Below, piece after piece: positions 1 to 9,430 of a DNA stretch of 64,000 bases; position 1 is the first letter of the stretch; every line of letters starts with the position of its first letter. Source of the DNA: Obelidium mucronatum (taxonomy: Eukaryota > Chytridiomycota > Chytridiomycetes > Chytridiales > Chytriomycetaceae); NCBI GenBank assembly GCA_025765595.1, contig JAIVFH010000049.1, forward strand, positions 124,001 through 188,000, given 5' to 3'. The notes beneath the pieces were generated by a model. That model was not told the DNA's origin. It saw nothing but the letters and a program-made list of their open reading frames with translations, and made no database searches. A program made the position numbers and the translations under genes.

Positions 1-1
1 C

Positions 2-529
2 TTTGAACGCACAAAATGGGCTCACGTGCTCAGAAACAACCTCCTCATCACTTTTCTTGCGATCCTTACATTCTCAACTTTGGTCCTCTTTGCGGGATTT
101 CTGGCCAAATTCTTCATTTGGGCTTTTTTAAGAGGATCGATCGCAGAGCTGATGCAGATTTCCGCGGATGATTTGGAGGATGACTTTGATGTTCTTGTGC
201 ATCGGTTTTTGACGGATGAAACGTTGCTTTCTTGGTACCATGTGAATTGGGTGCATTTGACGGCGGGATTGGCTCTGGTGGGGCTTTTAGGCGCTTCGTC
301 TTCAGTGGCTGGAGTTGGGCTCTATCGGGTTACAGCAATGCGGAGGGCGGTGCGAGTGCAAAATGACGGGTTGGGAGGAGCATTAACAGTAGTAACTATA
401 ATCATTGGATGCTTGAAAGCATTGTGGTGGGTGTACAATAGTTCACGAATGGTTTGTATGAAGAGTTTGGAAATGATGGAGCAACGAATATTGGACATTG
501 ACGAAGACGTTGAAGATGCTAAAATCTGA
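2..529 (+). CDS. 3' part of a multi-pass membrane protein, possibly RING-CH (MARCH-type) E3 ligase
   Basis: The frame is open from base 2, so the start lies outside the window; it ends at TGA 527-529, leaving 175 visible residues. They open with FERTKWAHVLRNN and run straight into a long hydrophobic helix (about residues 13-40), followed by two more hydrophobic segments (about 78-105 and 120-145) and a short acidic tail. In fungal RING-CH ligases the zinc-binding RING is followed by a basic, aromatic stretch and then membrane helices, which is the order seen here; the RING itself is not in the window, so the family call is inference. It could equally be another membrane protein. The next gene is on the same strand about 130 bp downstream. 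Confidence 0.45.
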   Translation, partial: FERTKWAHVLRNNLLITFLAILTFSTLVLFAGFLAKFFIWAFLRGSIAELMQISADDLEDDFDVLVHRFLTDETLLSWYHVNWVHLTAGLALVGLLGASSSVAGVGLYRVTAMRRAVRVQNDGLGGALTVVTIIIGCLKALWWVYNSSRMVCMKSLEMMEQRILDIDEDVEDAKI

Positions 530-657
530 ATCAAATGTATATCCGCAGTTACCTTTGCCTTGTATTCTTAAAAAGTAAAAACATCATATGTTGTGAAATA
601 TGGAGAAGATTAACCTTACGGAATATTGTCAAATACTCTCTCTACCGTCTCTCTTCG

Positions 658-1539
658 ATGAACGAAACATCCTCCACAATACAGTGGCAAGATCAAATTG
701 CGATAGAAATGGGATATTCTATTATGTCAGCTGTGGCTGGCCAATTTCTGGTGTACTCAATCTACATGTACTTCACGACGCACGAACTCAAAGAGATCAA
801 ACGCCCTTTCAACATTCTCATGTTTTTGGGGACTATTTCTGGAGTATTTGTAGGCTATGGCTTTGCTGAAAGTGTTAAGCTCGACCACTATCGCGGAACC
901 ACCAAAGTGGAAATCATGGAAATAGTGGGTCTTGCGGGTGCTGAACTGATGTACATTCTAGTTTCCTGGATCCGATCGTCTGATCTCATGAAAAGAAATA
1001 ACCCCGCGTCTTTCAGATTCATGAATGTGTTTGTGAAAATATCGCCATTGGTTTTCAGTCTTCCTGGAGTTGCCAAGTTACTGCAGGACTATGGTCCTAC
1101 CGTTTGGGTGCAGAAATTCAAGCTTTTGGTGACTATTGCTACGTTCATGGCTGCTGGGGCCACGGCATTGTGCGACACGATATTCTTGAACTGTTTCATT
1201 CGGTTTCTTTTGAAAAGTAAGGAAGCCTTGGATACCATCGAAAGAGATTTCACTATCATATCTGAGCATGGAGTGTTTTGTTCACTCTGCATTTATGCCG
1301 GTGGGATAGTGTTTGTGACTTGTATTCTGATTGGAGAAGCCAGTGAATTTTACAATCTGGTCACCAGCTTCGTCTACATTTCATTGTTGGCATGTATGTC
1401 ATCGTTGTTGATGATGAAAGTACGGCTGGAATACTATCGAAAGCCCCAAACAAATTCATTTCATCAAGAACTTGAAGTTCTTACCGAGACATCGTCCGCT
1501 GGGGGAAAAAAGAAGAATCACAAAACGGAATTTGCATAG
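658..1539 (+). CDS. Seven-helix membrane protein, tandem copy 1
   Basis: A single-exon gene of 293 residues. The ATG at 658 is preferred over upstream in-frame codons because it starts MNETSS..WQDQIAIEMGY, which lines up with the start of the downstream copy (WQDQVAIHVGY). About seven hydrophobic segments are visible, joined by short loops with shared motifs such as KRPFN, GTISGV, ELMYILVSWIR and EHGV(F/V)CSLCIY. The C-terminus is short, basic and probably cytoplasmic. I do not recognise the family. There is no retinal-binding lysine context or DRY-like motif that would justify calling it an opsin or classical GPCR. The adjacent paralog shows a recent or maintained tandem duplication. Confidence 0.75.
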   Translation: MNETSSTIQWQDQIAIEMGYSIMSAVAGQFLVYSIYMYFTTHELKEIKRPFNILMFLGTISGVFVGYGFAESVKLDHYRGTTKVEIMEIVGLAGAELMYILVSWIRSSDLMKRNNPASFRFMNVFVKISPLVFSLPGVAKLLQDYGPTVWVQKFKLLVTIATFMAAGATALCDTIFLNCFIRFLLKSKEALDTIERDFTIISEHGVFCSLCIYAGGIVFVTCILIGEASEFYNLVTSFVYISLLACMSSLLMMKVRLEYYRKPQTNSFHQELEVLTETSSAGGKKKNHKTEFA

Positions 1540-1808
1540 CTTCATTGACATAACATAGTAAGCAAAACTCTTGAGATAGTTTTGACTGCATATTTTGAAC
1601 TCTGGGGGTAAGGGCTTCAAGAAACCAGAAAGAGAAAAAAATAAAAAATAAAAGAAAAAAAAAGAAAAAGAAAAAAAACACGATACAAAGTTGAAATTTA
1701 TTGATTGGATGTTTCCACCATACATTGTGCATTGGTTTTTTTTCTTTTAGATTTTGAGATGATTTGCAATTACTGTTTTTCTGAGATTTACACCAGCCCC
1801 TGCCTGCA
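1540..1808. other. Short spacer between tandem paralogs
   Basis: The spacer holds a purine-rich, adenine-run stretch around 1625-1680 and a thymine run at 1737-1749, and no open frame matching either neighbour. It must contain the 3' end of copy 1 and the promoter of copy 2; I see no clear TATA box or other named signal. Confidence 0.4.
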
Positions 1809-2912
1809 ATGCCCGCCCAGTTCAGAAATACAACGTCCAATGATATTTGGCAAGACCAAGTCGCGATTCACGTTGGATATACTGTGACAGCTCTGCTGAT
1901 ACTCCAGTTCCTTGGTTACTGCATCTACGCGTTATCCTCAAGGCCGGACTTTAAAGAACTCAAACGCCCCTTCAACACTTTGATGCTTTTCGGAACAATA
2001 TCTGGAGTTTTGGGAGCCTATGGGTTTGTCGCAAGTATCCAAGTCAGTCATTATCGCGACATTGCAAAACTGGAGCATCTTTTTGAAGGCTTTGGGATCG
2101 CAGGCGTGGAACTCATGTATATCCTTGTATCTTGGATCAGAGCTTCACATATAATGAAACGGCATAATCCCAAATCCTTTCGGTTCATGGCACTTGTTGT
2201 GAAATTGTCTCCAGTCATATTTCTCCTTCCTTGTCTCGCCAAAATCATGGAAGACTATGGTCCCGAAAAATGGTCCGGAGTCGCTAAAAAAGTTGCAATG
2301 GGATTGAATTTCTTTTCAGGGTTTATTGCCATCTTGTGTGATACAGTCTTTCTGCACTGTTTCACAAAGTTCTTGTTCAAGACCATGAAAGATCTCACAG
2401 ATTTCATTGGTCTTGACTTTAAATTAATTTGCGAGCATGGGGTTGTGTGTTCCCTTTGTATTTATGTGGCATTGGTGCTTTTCATAATCAGCGCCGTGAT
2501 TGGTGACGACCATCCCTACCTCAATTTCGTGGTGGGCCTTTGCTATATTGCAATGATGTTGAGCTTGACTTCTCTGCTTGCGATGAAAATACGTTTGAAT
2601 TGGCATCGTGAACGGGAAGGCAGCAATGGAATGAGCGAGCCTGCAAACGCCTCAAACTCCAAAACAGCCGAATCTGCTGCATTAAGTCGTAAGAAATCTG
2701 GCGTTAGTGCTGGCGGCGGTGGCGGCGGTGGTGTTTCAATTCCAACACCAACCATGCCAACGCTGCCGTCAACAAAGTCTGGATTCGAAAAGACTCCACA
2801 CTTTGATGAAGATTTCAAGGCAAATCGAATTTCAATACTTGCTGGCGGAAAATTGCAGTCCTTGAGGGATTCAACAACAACGACCATCCAGCCAAACGAG
2901 AATAATGTTTAA
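1809..2912 (+). CDS. Seven-helix membrane protein, tandem copy 2
   Basis: A single-exon gene of 367 residues, paralogous to the gene at 658-1539 across the whole membrane region: WQDQVAIHVGY, LKRPFNTLMLFGTISGV, GVELMYILVSWIRASHIMK, EDYGP and CEHGVVCSLCIY. About seven hydrophobic helices span residues 15-260. Unlike copy 1 it has a cytoplasmic-type tail of about 100 residues with a run of glycines, serine/proline-rich stretches and basic patches, so the two copies probably differ in partners or regulation rather than in the membrane core. The function is not recognisable. It is separated from copy 1 by 269 bp of A-rich, non-coding DNA and has the same orientation. Confidence 0.8.
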   Translation: MPAQFRNTTSNDIWQDQVAIHVGYTVTALLILQFLGYCIYALSSRPDFKELKRPFNTLMLFGTISGVLGAYGFVASIQVSHYRDIAKLEHLFEGFGIAGVELMYILVSWIRASHIMKRHNPKSFRFMALVVKLSPVIFLLPCLAKIMEDYGPEKWSGVAKKVAMGLNFFSGFIAILCDTVFLHCFTKFLFKTMKDLTDFIGLDFKLICEHGVVCSLCIYVALVLFIISAVIGDDHPYLNFVVGLCYIAMMLSLTSLLAMKIRLNWHREREGSNGMSEPANASNSKTAESAALSRKKSGVSAGGGGGGGVSIPTPTMPTLPSTKSGFEKTPHFDEDFKANRISILAGGKLQSLRDSTTTTIQPNENNV

Positions 2913-3017
2913 TAACCCTAAACCACTCTCGTGGGTGGGGAATTTTTATTTCCGCCAAATATAAAAAAAATGCGAGCCCAAGTAGAAGTTTATCGTAGCG
3001 CTTTTTTTTTCTTCTTC

Positions 3018-5021
3018 TTATGAATCACTGGGCAATCCCATCAAAGCACAGATCTCGTTACACTTGTGAGTTTTGAAAAAATCTGTGATCCCAAATTTCC
3101 CGCGATCAGTCCTTCCAAACTTTCGCTCTTGCCCCTTTTTATTGGTTGCACAATGGATAGCTGGATCAGTGAACTCAAACACGGGCGGCGTTACAGTCGT
3201 GTCGAGTACACCCTGCAAGTCACAAACCAAGAACTCGCGCTTGGTGTGATAGTAGGTCCAGTGAGAAAACGCCTGGGGAAAATCGGCGTGGTTTTCACCG
3301 ATTTTCGAAGGAATTGCTGCATTAAACGTCACACGACGCCGTTCTTGTGACCCTAGAACACGCGGTGCCAATGGAGAGGTTTGTACAGAAGCAGGAGTAA
3401 TGCGGAGGTTTTCAAAGAGCTCCTCCAAGTTCACGTTTTCAGAAGGTGTCTTCATGTTGGCAACTGACCCATCATTCCCATTCCACTTTTTGTACTTTTT
3501 GTCATCAAGCATCTTTTCAACAAGTAAGCCCCGAAGTTGTCCATTATCTTTGAACAAATAAACATAACAGTCCAAGAACTTGATTTGAGCAAGTTTCTTT
3601 GATTGGCTTCGAACCGCAAGTTCCGCGTTGAACTTTGCAGCCAAATCCGCGGCTCTCAATTGAGTATCGCAAAACACTTGATGGAACGCTGTTTTTGAGG
3701 TTTGTCCTTCTTGAATGAATCGACTGTCTTTGGCGACAAACATTTTCCCAAGAATACGTCCCTTATTGTCTGTTTCAACCACTTGGTGAACAATTCGTTC
3801 TGCTCCTTCTCCAAACGCGTTTTTTCGAATAACGAATTGAGCGATAGGTTCTTTCACGGGATATGCATTCCAGCAGTTCTTGGAGGGTGACCAATATGCC
3901 TTTGCAAGGACCAGTATCATGCACTTCCCAGCCAGTGCTGGAAAGCTGCGTGACATCTTGCTGAAAAGCCTCTCGCGCAATTTGTCTAAGTTTTCTTCCA
4001 GCGGTACTGCCTGCATGCCCCAAAGAAGACAACCGCGTTCTAGTCAAACTCAACGACGCCGTCAAACGCGAAATAGAACGACTAAGCGCAATTGCACATG
4101 ACTCAGACTTTAAGAAAATCCCAGTGGATCCATTGTTGGTTGCTTCTTTCGCCATACAATCCAGCACTGTAAAGTCTTGGCTTTTTGCGAAACCAACTGT
4201 TCCAAGAGTGAACCGATTCCCATAGTCAAGAGCCATGGATTCGACTTTATCAGAAAGAATATCTTGGACAGAGCCGCCGCCACGAGGGATTTTATCACTG
4301 GGTTTGCCATCTGACATGAAAATTAAAAGGAGAGCGCATGTGTCGTTGTCTTCATCGACCTCAAATAAGCGCTGCGCTTCCTCCAATGCATTGATGTAAT
4401 TTCCATGAGAAGCTGGTTTAGACTTTGTTTTCCGTTCAAGTAGTGCGTTAAAAAAGTGGTTGGTGATTGGCTCTCGTGAAAAGACAACTTCAGCTTCGTC
4501 TCTCATTTCGATCACGGAAACTACATCTGTCCCACGAAGAAGGCCATTGTCCAACTGGGCGCCAACAAAGTCCAGCGCCAGGGTTCCATAGACAGCATCA
4601 GCCCGAGTGCGAAAGTTGTCTAACGTCGCTGGTTCTCATTGATCCGCTCATATCAACGACTAAAACAGTGTGAGAGCTGCAGAGCGCAGGACATGAATCT
4701 AGTTTGTTCTTGAGGCGGTAGTGATCAAGGCGAGTTAGATCGTCGATCGGAACTGGATGTATCTCAATAGGAAGGACATAGGAAGTGATCTCATGAGTTG
4801 ATGTTTCGTCGGTTATGTATACTACAGGAGAGATCAGTTGTGGGACACAGACAACAGACATTACCAATGTTTGCAAAGGTGTACTTCCATCTTGGGGCAC
4901 CCGTCAAACGGCAACGCATAGTCCTCACTTTTGTTCCGTGAGTTACCGCTGCAACGAGGTCTCTTTTTCCGATCTGTCGCAGTTTGCGGCGGTCTCTACC
5001 ATGGACGCTTGAAATGAGCAT
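3018..5021 (-). CDS. VWA domain plus atypical alpha-type protein kinase (vwkA-like), frame interrupted three times
   Basis: Reading from ATG 5021, the protein has an N-terminal region (TPLQTLV, STHEITSYV, CPALCSSHTV), a von Willebrand A domain with the metal-binding signature DMSGSMR, and a C-terminal alpha-kinase domain. The kinase part shows FGEGAERIV, FVAKDSRF, FLVCDLQGV, FTDPAIHC, FGRTDRGKFGITDFF and the zinc-site ending HKCNEIC..MGLP. The layout matches Dictyostelium vWF-type alpha kinases that phosphorylate myosin heavy chain. The conserved domains lie in three different frames; each change equals one surplus base (near 4894-4897, 4621-4625 and 3893-3905) with no splice signals of usual size. 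With those allowed the product is about 666 residues. It is either an intact gene with sequence errors, a recoded gene, or a young pseudogene. ETT1 lies 41 bp upstream on the same strand. Confidence 0.8.
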
Positions 5022-5062
5022 TGAAAGTTTTTACAAAAAAGAGAAAAGTGAAACAAGGTTTT

Positions 5063-6560
5063 TTAATCTTCATCCTCATCGCTCCACTCTCCGCCGTCTT
5101 CGTCTTCTTCACCTTCTTCGTCTTCTTCGTCTTCTTCATCCGATCGGGAATCGTCTCTCTCAATCTCGGCTGCCAAATCAAACACGTTTCCATCTTCGTC
5201 GGCAACATCTTCTTGCTCAAGATCATCTGCATCAGCTCCCAGCGCTGCAAGCTGCGTTTTCAGTGTTTCGTTTGACGGATTCCTTGAAAGAACTTCCCGC
5301 AAAATTTGGGCCCCGCGTGAGAAGGCTGCAAGTGCAAGATCATCATTCGCAGTGACTGTGCTCAAGAAAACGTAGGATTGTCCCAGCTAATGAGAAAGAA
5401 TGAAAAAAAAAGTTGATGCCAACATTGGCAAAAGAAGAATTCGAAAAAGTACTCAACTAGTTCCTGATTGGATTCATTTGACTCTTTTCCTACAACCATT
5501 CCTAGTGCCCTGATACACTCTTTCGCATCTTGTGTTGCTCCTCGTTCATCACCACTATCGGATCCGCCAGCTGCCCTGAATCGAGCTAGATAATAGAGAC
5601 ACGATGCCTTTGTGGAGTGCAATAAATCTTGGGAATCCTGTTCAGGAATGAGGGGAGCGGAAGGATCAAAAGGAATTTCAATGAGACTGAGGGCAAATGT
5701 GAGAACAGCAATCGGTACAGGTGCTAACAAAAAGAGTGCCATAATTGAGGATAACAACAGCAGCCCAGAAAAGAATTCATTGTTTACATTTTTTGTCCGA
5801 CTGCTTAACCGCCAGGGCATAGTTTCTGAGTAGCTGGGCGATTGTGACTTTGAGGAGTGTTTGATCGTTTGCTTCTTTTTTGAGATATTCCACGGCTTGA
5901 ATGAATGAAAACCGAGCATTTTGCATCGTTTCAACATCAAAACGCGCTTTTTTCAGCTCTTCTTCGTCTACTTCTTTTTCTCCATCATCATCATCATCAT
6001 CATCATCTTCATCGTCCGTGTGTTCATCATCGCCATCATCATCATCATCGTCGTCGACGGCAGCACTCAGGTCCAGCCCGTTTCGCGCCGCCAGCCGCTT
6101 GATGCACGCTTCACCGTGCAGCCGCCACAAGTCGGCGTCTTTTTCTGCGTCTGGAATCGACGCGACGCCCGCCTGGACGCGTTCGAACAGCGCGTCCAGC
6201 TGCAGCGCCGCCGCGAGCGCCACCGCCAGCGCCGCATAAACCACCACGGCGCCGCGCGACGCCGCCGCCGCCGCCGCCGCGCGCCAATCAGCGCCGCGCA
6301 GCGCGGGCGCCGCCGCCTCGAGCCGCGCGAGGCCTTCTTCGAGCAGCTTCTGCGCCACGGCGCGCGAGTCGTCCGAGTCGCGGCCCTAGTTCTTCGACCG
6401 CGAAAGCAAGCATTTCCGCGGGCGAAGCATCCGCGGGGATCGCAACATCCAGGGTGCCAGGCCCAGCGTCACTGTCGCTTTTCGGCTTTTTGCGCTGATC
6501 GTCAGGACTCGATGCGCTGCCGGTTTCTGGGCTTCGCTTCTTTGCTGATTTGTTGACCAT
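5063..6560 (-). CDS. ETT1: ETT1/NRO1-family protein
   Basis: Three exons: 6560-5788, 5723-5458 and 5386-5063. The 64- and 71-nt introns have GT..AG ends, and phases fit once a single-base frame change near 6379-6386 is allowed, giving about 453 residues. Supporting traits are a lysine-rich N-terminus, alanine/leucine-rich helical repeats, the stretch FSFIQAVEYL, an LGQSYVFLS exon start and the terminal repeat GAQILREVLSRNPSNE..LAALG, as in fungal Ett1/Nro1, a TPR-like nuclear protein linked to translation termination and, in fission yeast, to Ofd1 control. Between them sits a long aspartate/glutamate run coded by CAT/TCA repeats (5985-6060), and the C-terminus is again acidic. The upstream coding part is a sharp GC-rich island. 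The family call rests on my reading of motifs and order, not on a search. Confidence 0.65.
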
Positions 6561-6624
6561 TGATTTTTTGGACTGAAGAGAGAAAAGGAAAGGAAACCTG
6601 ATTGGCCAACTTCAACTTCTGTCA

Positions 6625-9044
6625 ATGCTTCCATCCACAAAACTCCACTTGCACTACGCGCGTCTGGCAGCTTTAATCACTGTCGCGGCCACTCTTGCTG
6701 AAGATGGCAGAGACTTGGAGGTGGAGCAATGCTTATGGATCGCCATCATGTCACAAATCAATGTCTTTGTCGCCGTTAAAGCTTCTGGAATACCAAATCC
6801 TCCGAAAGCCTTCCCATCGTCATCAGTCTCAGACCTGAGAAACAAAAACTGGGGATCCAGCGAGCCAGTGACGAAGCGGCAACCATCTGAATCCACAAAC
6901 TCGAAATCATCCTCCTCATCAAACTACACAAAACCAAATCCAACGCATAATCTTCCGCACGAAATCATAACTGCAATTATACAATTCGTTCCCGCTGAGA
7001 ATCTGCACGAATGCGCTCTTGTTTCTCGACGATGGAACAACGTGACAACCCCCATCCTCTATGGGAATCCAATCCTCCCCACAGTCACGTCGATATCCAA
7101 TTTCTTATGCCTCATGGAACAAAGCAAGTCTTCTGAAAGTATCCCAGGTGGCCTCTTTGTTGATCACTTGCAGTGGAAATATCATTCCTTGACCAAATCC
7201 ATCACGTTTTCGCGAATCATGGCGTCATCAAATGCTTCTTCTTTGAAAACAGGAGACAAAGACGAGGAGGACCGGGCTGCTGCCAAGAGGTCCGCGATTG
7301 ATGATGATATTGTAAAAACACAGTCCTGCCTCTTTAGATTGTTTGTAACAGATAGAATGAGTACTGAATGGAGTTTCGTTCATCCCATTATATGTCAACT
7401 TGTCAAGTCTTGTGAACGTCTGAATGGTGAGAGAGAGAGAGAGAGAGAGATTTCTCTGACGTTTTCTTCCATTAATCAACAACTTAATTAAATTCCAGAG
7501 GCGCATGAATATTTGAGTGATGCAGCTGAGCAAATGAAAAAGAAAAGGGCAACTCGCAGAAGAACAACAAATGGAAACGGGACAGGAACAGGCCAATGGC
7601 TTGGAGTGAACGGAGAGGATGATTCCGAACCTATTGCAAACAGCGCCAGCCAACCTATTCCCGCAAACTCTCTCCAGCAACAACAATCAAACAATGCGAC
7701 AACATCGTCATCCAGCCTCCCATCTCTGTCAACATCACGCGCTGGGACCCCCATTGAAACCTTGATGGATCCAGATCGCCTCCTTACAAATCTAATCAGA
7801 CTGTGCCGTCGAGTAATTAATTTATGTGATTCATTCGGTTTATCCAGCGATACAGTTGTCGATACTTTACTCCTATTTCTGGGCATCTTTGAATCTTTTG
7901 AAACGACTCTTTGGAAAACCACCACTGGGATATCATATCCATGTTTCCAGATCCTCAAGAAAAGAGTCTTTGAGAAATTAAGAGGAATTCTGAATGCGAT
8001 TAGTACTTGCATTTTGATTGAGGTTCAATACAGTTGAGTTTGTGGCTTGTTCGTTTTAGTATAACAACTATTTTTAACTGCTGAATATATATATGTTTTT
8101 TTTTTTTACTTTTAGTCACGATTAGTAGTCAAAAACTCCTGGATTCATATTGCATGTTGTACTATCGCGCCCTAGCACATGCAAATGCAATGAATTTGAG
8201 TGTCGTTCTTGACATACTACAGTTAAGCCTTCAACCAAACCCAAATGCCAGCCCTAAAAAAAAAAAAAAAATTCCTTTCCTTTTAGAACCGCTGCTCGCG
8301 AATTGACAGCATCAGTAAACGATTCACCTCAACAACCCACCACCCTTACAGAACCGCCAAGAAACCAGCCCACCGTATTCTCCAAGCAATTCAATTAATG
8401 TTTCAGCGGAACTTATTCAATCTCCCACGTAATCATCATCGTCCGTCAGGAACAACACAACCAGACGTGCATCCCGATATTACGCTCCCTCCACATCAAG
8501 ACACCACTCAAGAGCCAGACCCCCTTTTCCAAAACGACACCACCACACCATGATCCACTTGAAGAAGGAGAAAATCATCATCATCATCATCATCAACAAC
8601 AACAGCCAAGATTTCGACTACGCTCGGGCGGGCTATTGAGTTCTCGAACGTCTCTCCGTGAAGGGCTCATGTCATTTGCGCCTGGAAGCATGAACCGGGA
8701 AACTGCAGAGTTTATTGAAGAGATTTTGGAGACTTCGGATGACTTGGAGATTCAATTGCAAGGCTGGATTCAAGATCTCGGATGCGACGGCGGCGGCGGT
8801 GGCGGTGGGAGACGGCGGATGTAGCAGCAGCAGTAGTGGGAGCAGCTAGCAGTATAACCCAGCCAGAGAATACGAAGAAGCTATTGAAATCGCAAAATGC
8901 ATTCGCTGGATGAAGGAAGTAGTGCGATGGCAGAAAGCGGGGCGACAGATGGAACCCGTGAAAGACTTGTTGCGCAAAAGTATGGCAAGAATAGACCGAT
9001 TGCGTGCAGTTCAAAGACGATATGGGCTGTACTTTATGGATTGA
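6625..9044 (+). CDS. F-box protein with low-complexity middle region
   Basis: The F-box lies about residues 110-150: NLPHEIITAIIQFVP, then ECALVSRRWNNV and a (P)ILYGNP end, the usual Skp1-binding helix bundle of SCF ubiquitin ligases. Exons that I can place are 6625-7426, 7499-8032, 8116 onward (SQKLLDSYCMLYYRALAHAN) and 8863-9044, which ends with a helical basic tail (EYEEAIEIAKCIRWMKEV). The 8805-8862 intron joins phases and removes an apparent in-frame TAG. The exon limits between about 8210 and 8560, a proline/glutamine/histidine-rich part, remain uncertain and may hide further short introns. The start could be 6625 or the in-frame ATG at 6748. No substrate-binding repeat such as LRR or WD40 is evident. 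It is divergently arranged with ETT1. Confidence 0.65.
7427..7498 (+). repeat. Intron whose 5' splice site is a (GA)n microsatellite
   Basis: The 72-nt first intron of the F-box gene begins GT and runs at once into a (GA) repeat, 7429-7450. It ends TTCCAG at 7498, and exon phases 1 and 2 join correctly across it. Confidence 0.6.
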
Positions 9045-9113
9045 AAAAAAAAAAAAACCCCCCAAGCTATTTGTGTGTGTTTTTGCTGGTTTTATTTTAT
9101 ACTACATTAAAAT

Positions 9114-9397
9114 TTAATTTGTCGAATGATTCGTCCTTGAAAGGGTTGCTTGCTCAATTCGTATTCTCTTCATCCGTTCCTCATAAATGAAATCTATTCT
9201 TTCCCTGATATCTTGAAACTCGAGGATGATTTCATTAAAGTCCTTGGACGAAAGGCTGTATAGTTTGCATTGAGTCATGGCTTTCACTGTGGCTGTTCGC
9301 GGGATGTTTGCAATCAATGCAACCTCTTTTTTTTTTAAAAAAAAAGTAAGTGTGTTTATATAAGCTCTTTGATTTTCAAAAATTGTAGGGTGTTTTT

Positions 9398-9430
<33 letters not shown>

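Noticed and set aside
658..2912. Reading the tandem membrane genes as microbial-type opsins
   Set aside because: No lysine in a retinal-binding context appears in the last helix, and helix spacing does not match; proximity to the channel genes alone is not evidence.
3898..3922. 25-nt GT..AG segment in the alpha-kinase gene that would restore frame as a tiny intron
   Set aside because: Same size as the candidate at 32197, but it lacks a pyrimidine tract and a branch-like motif, and GT..AG pairs of this size arise often by chance. A surplus base is simpler.
8820..8850. In-frame TAG near 8848 in the F-box gene, suggesting a reassigned stop codon
   Set aside because: A 58-nt intron at 8805-8862 with normal ends and matching phase removes it, so no codon reassignment is needed.
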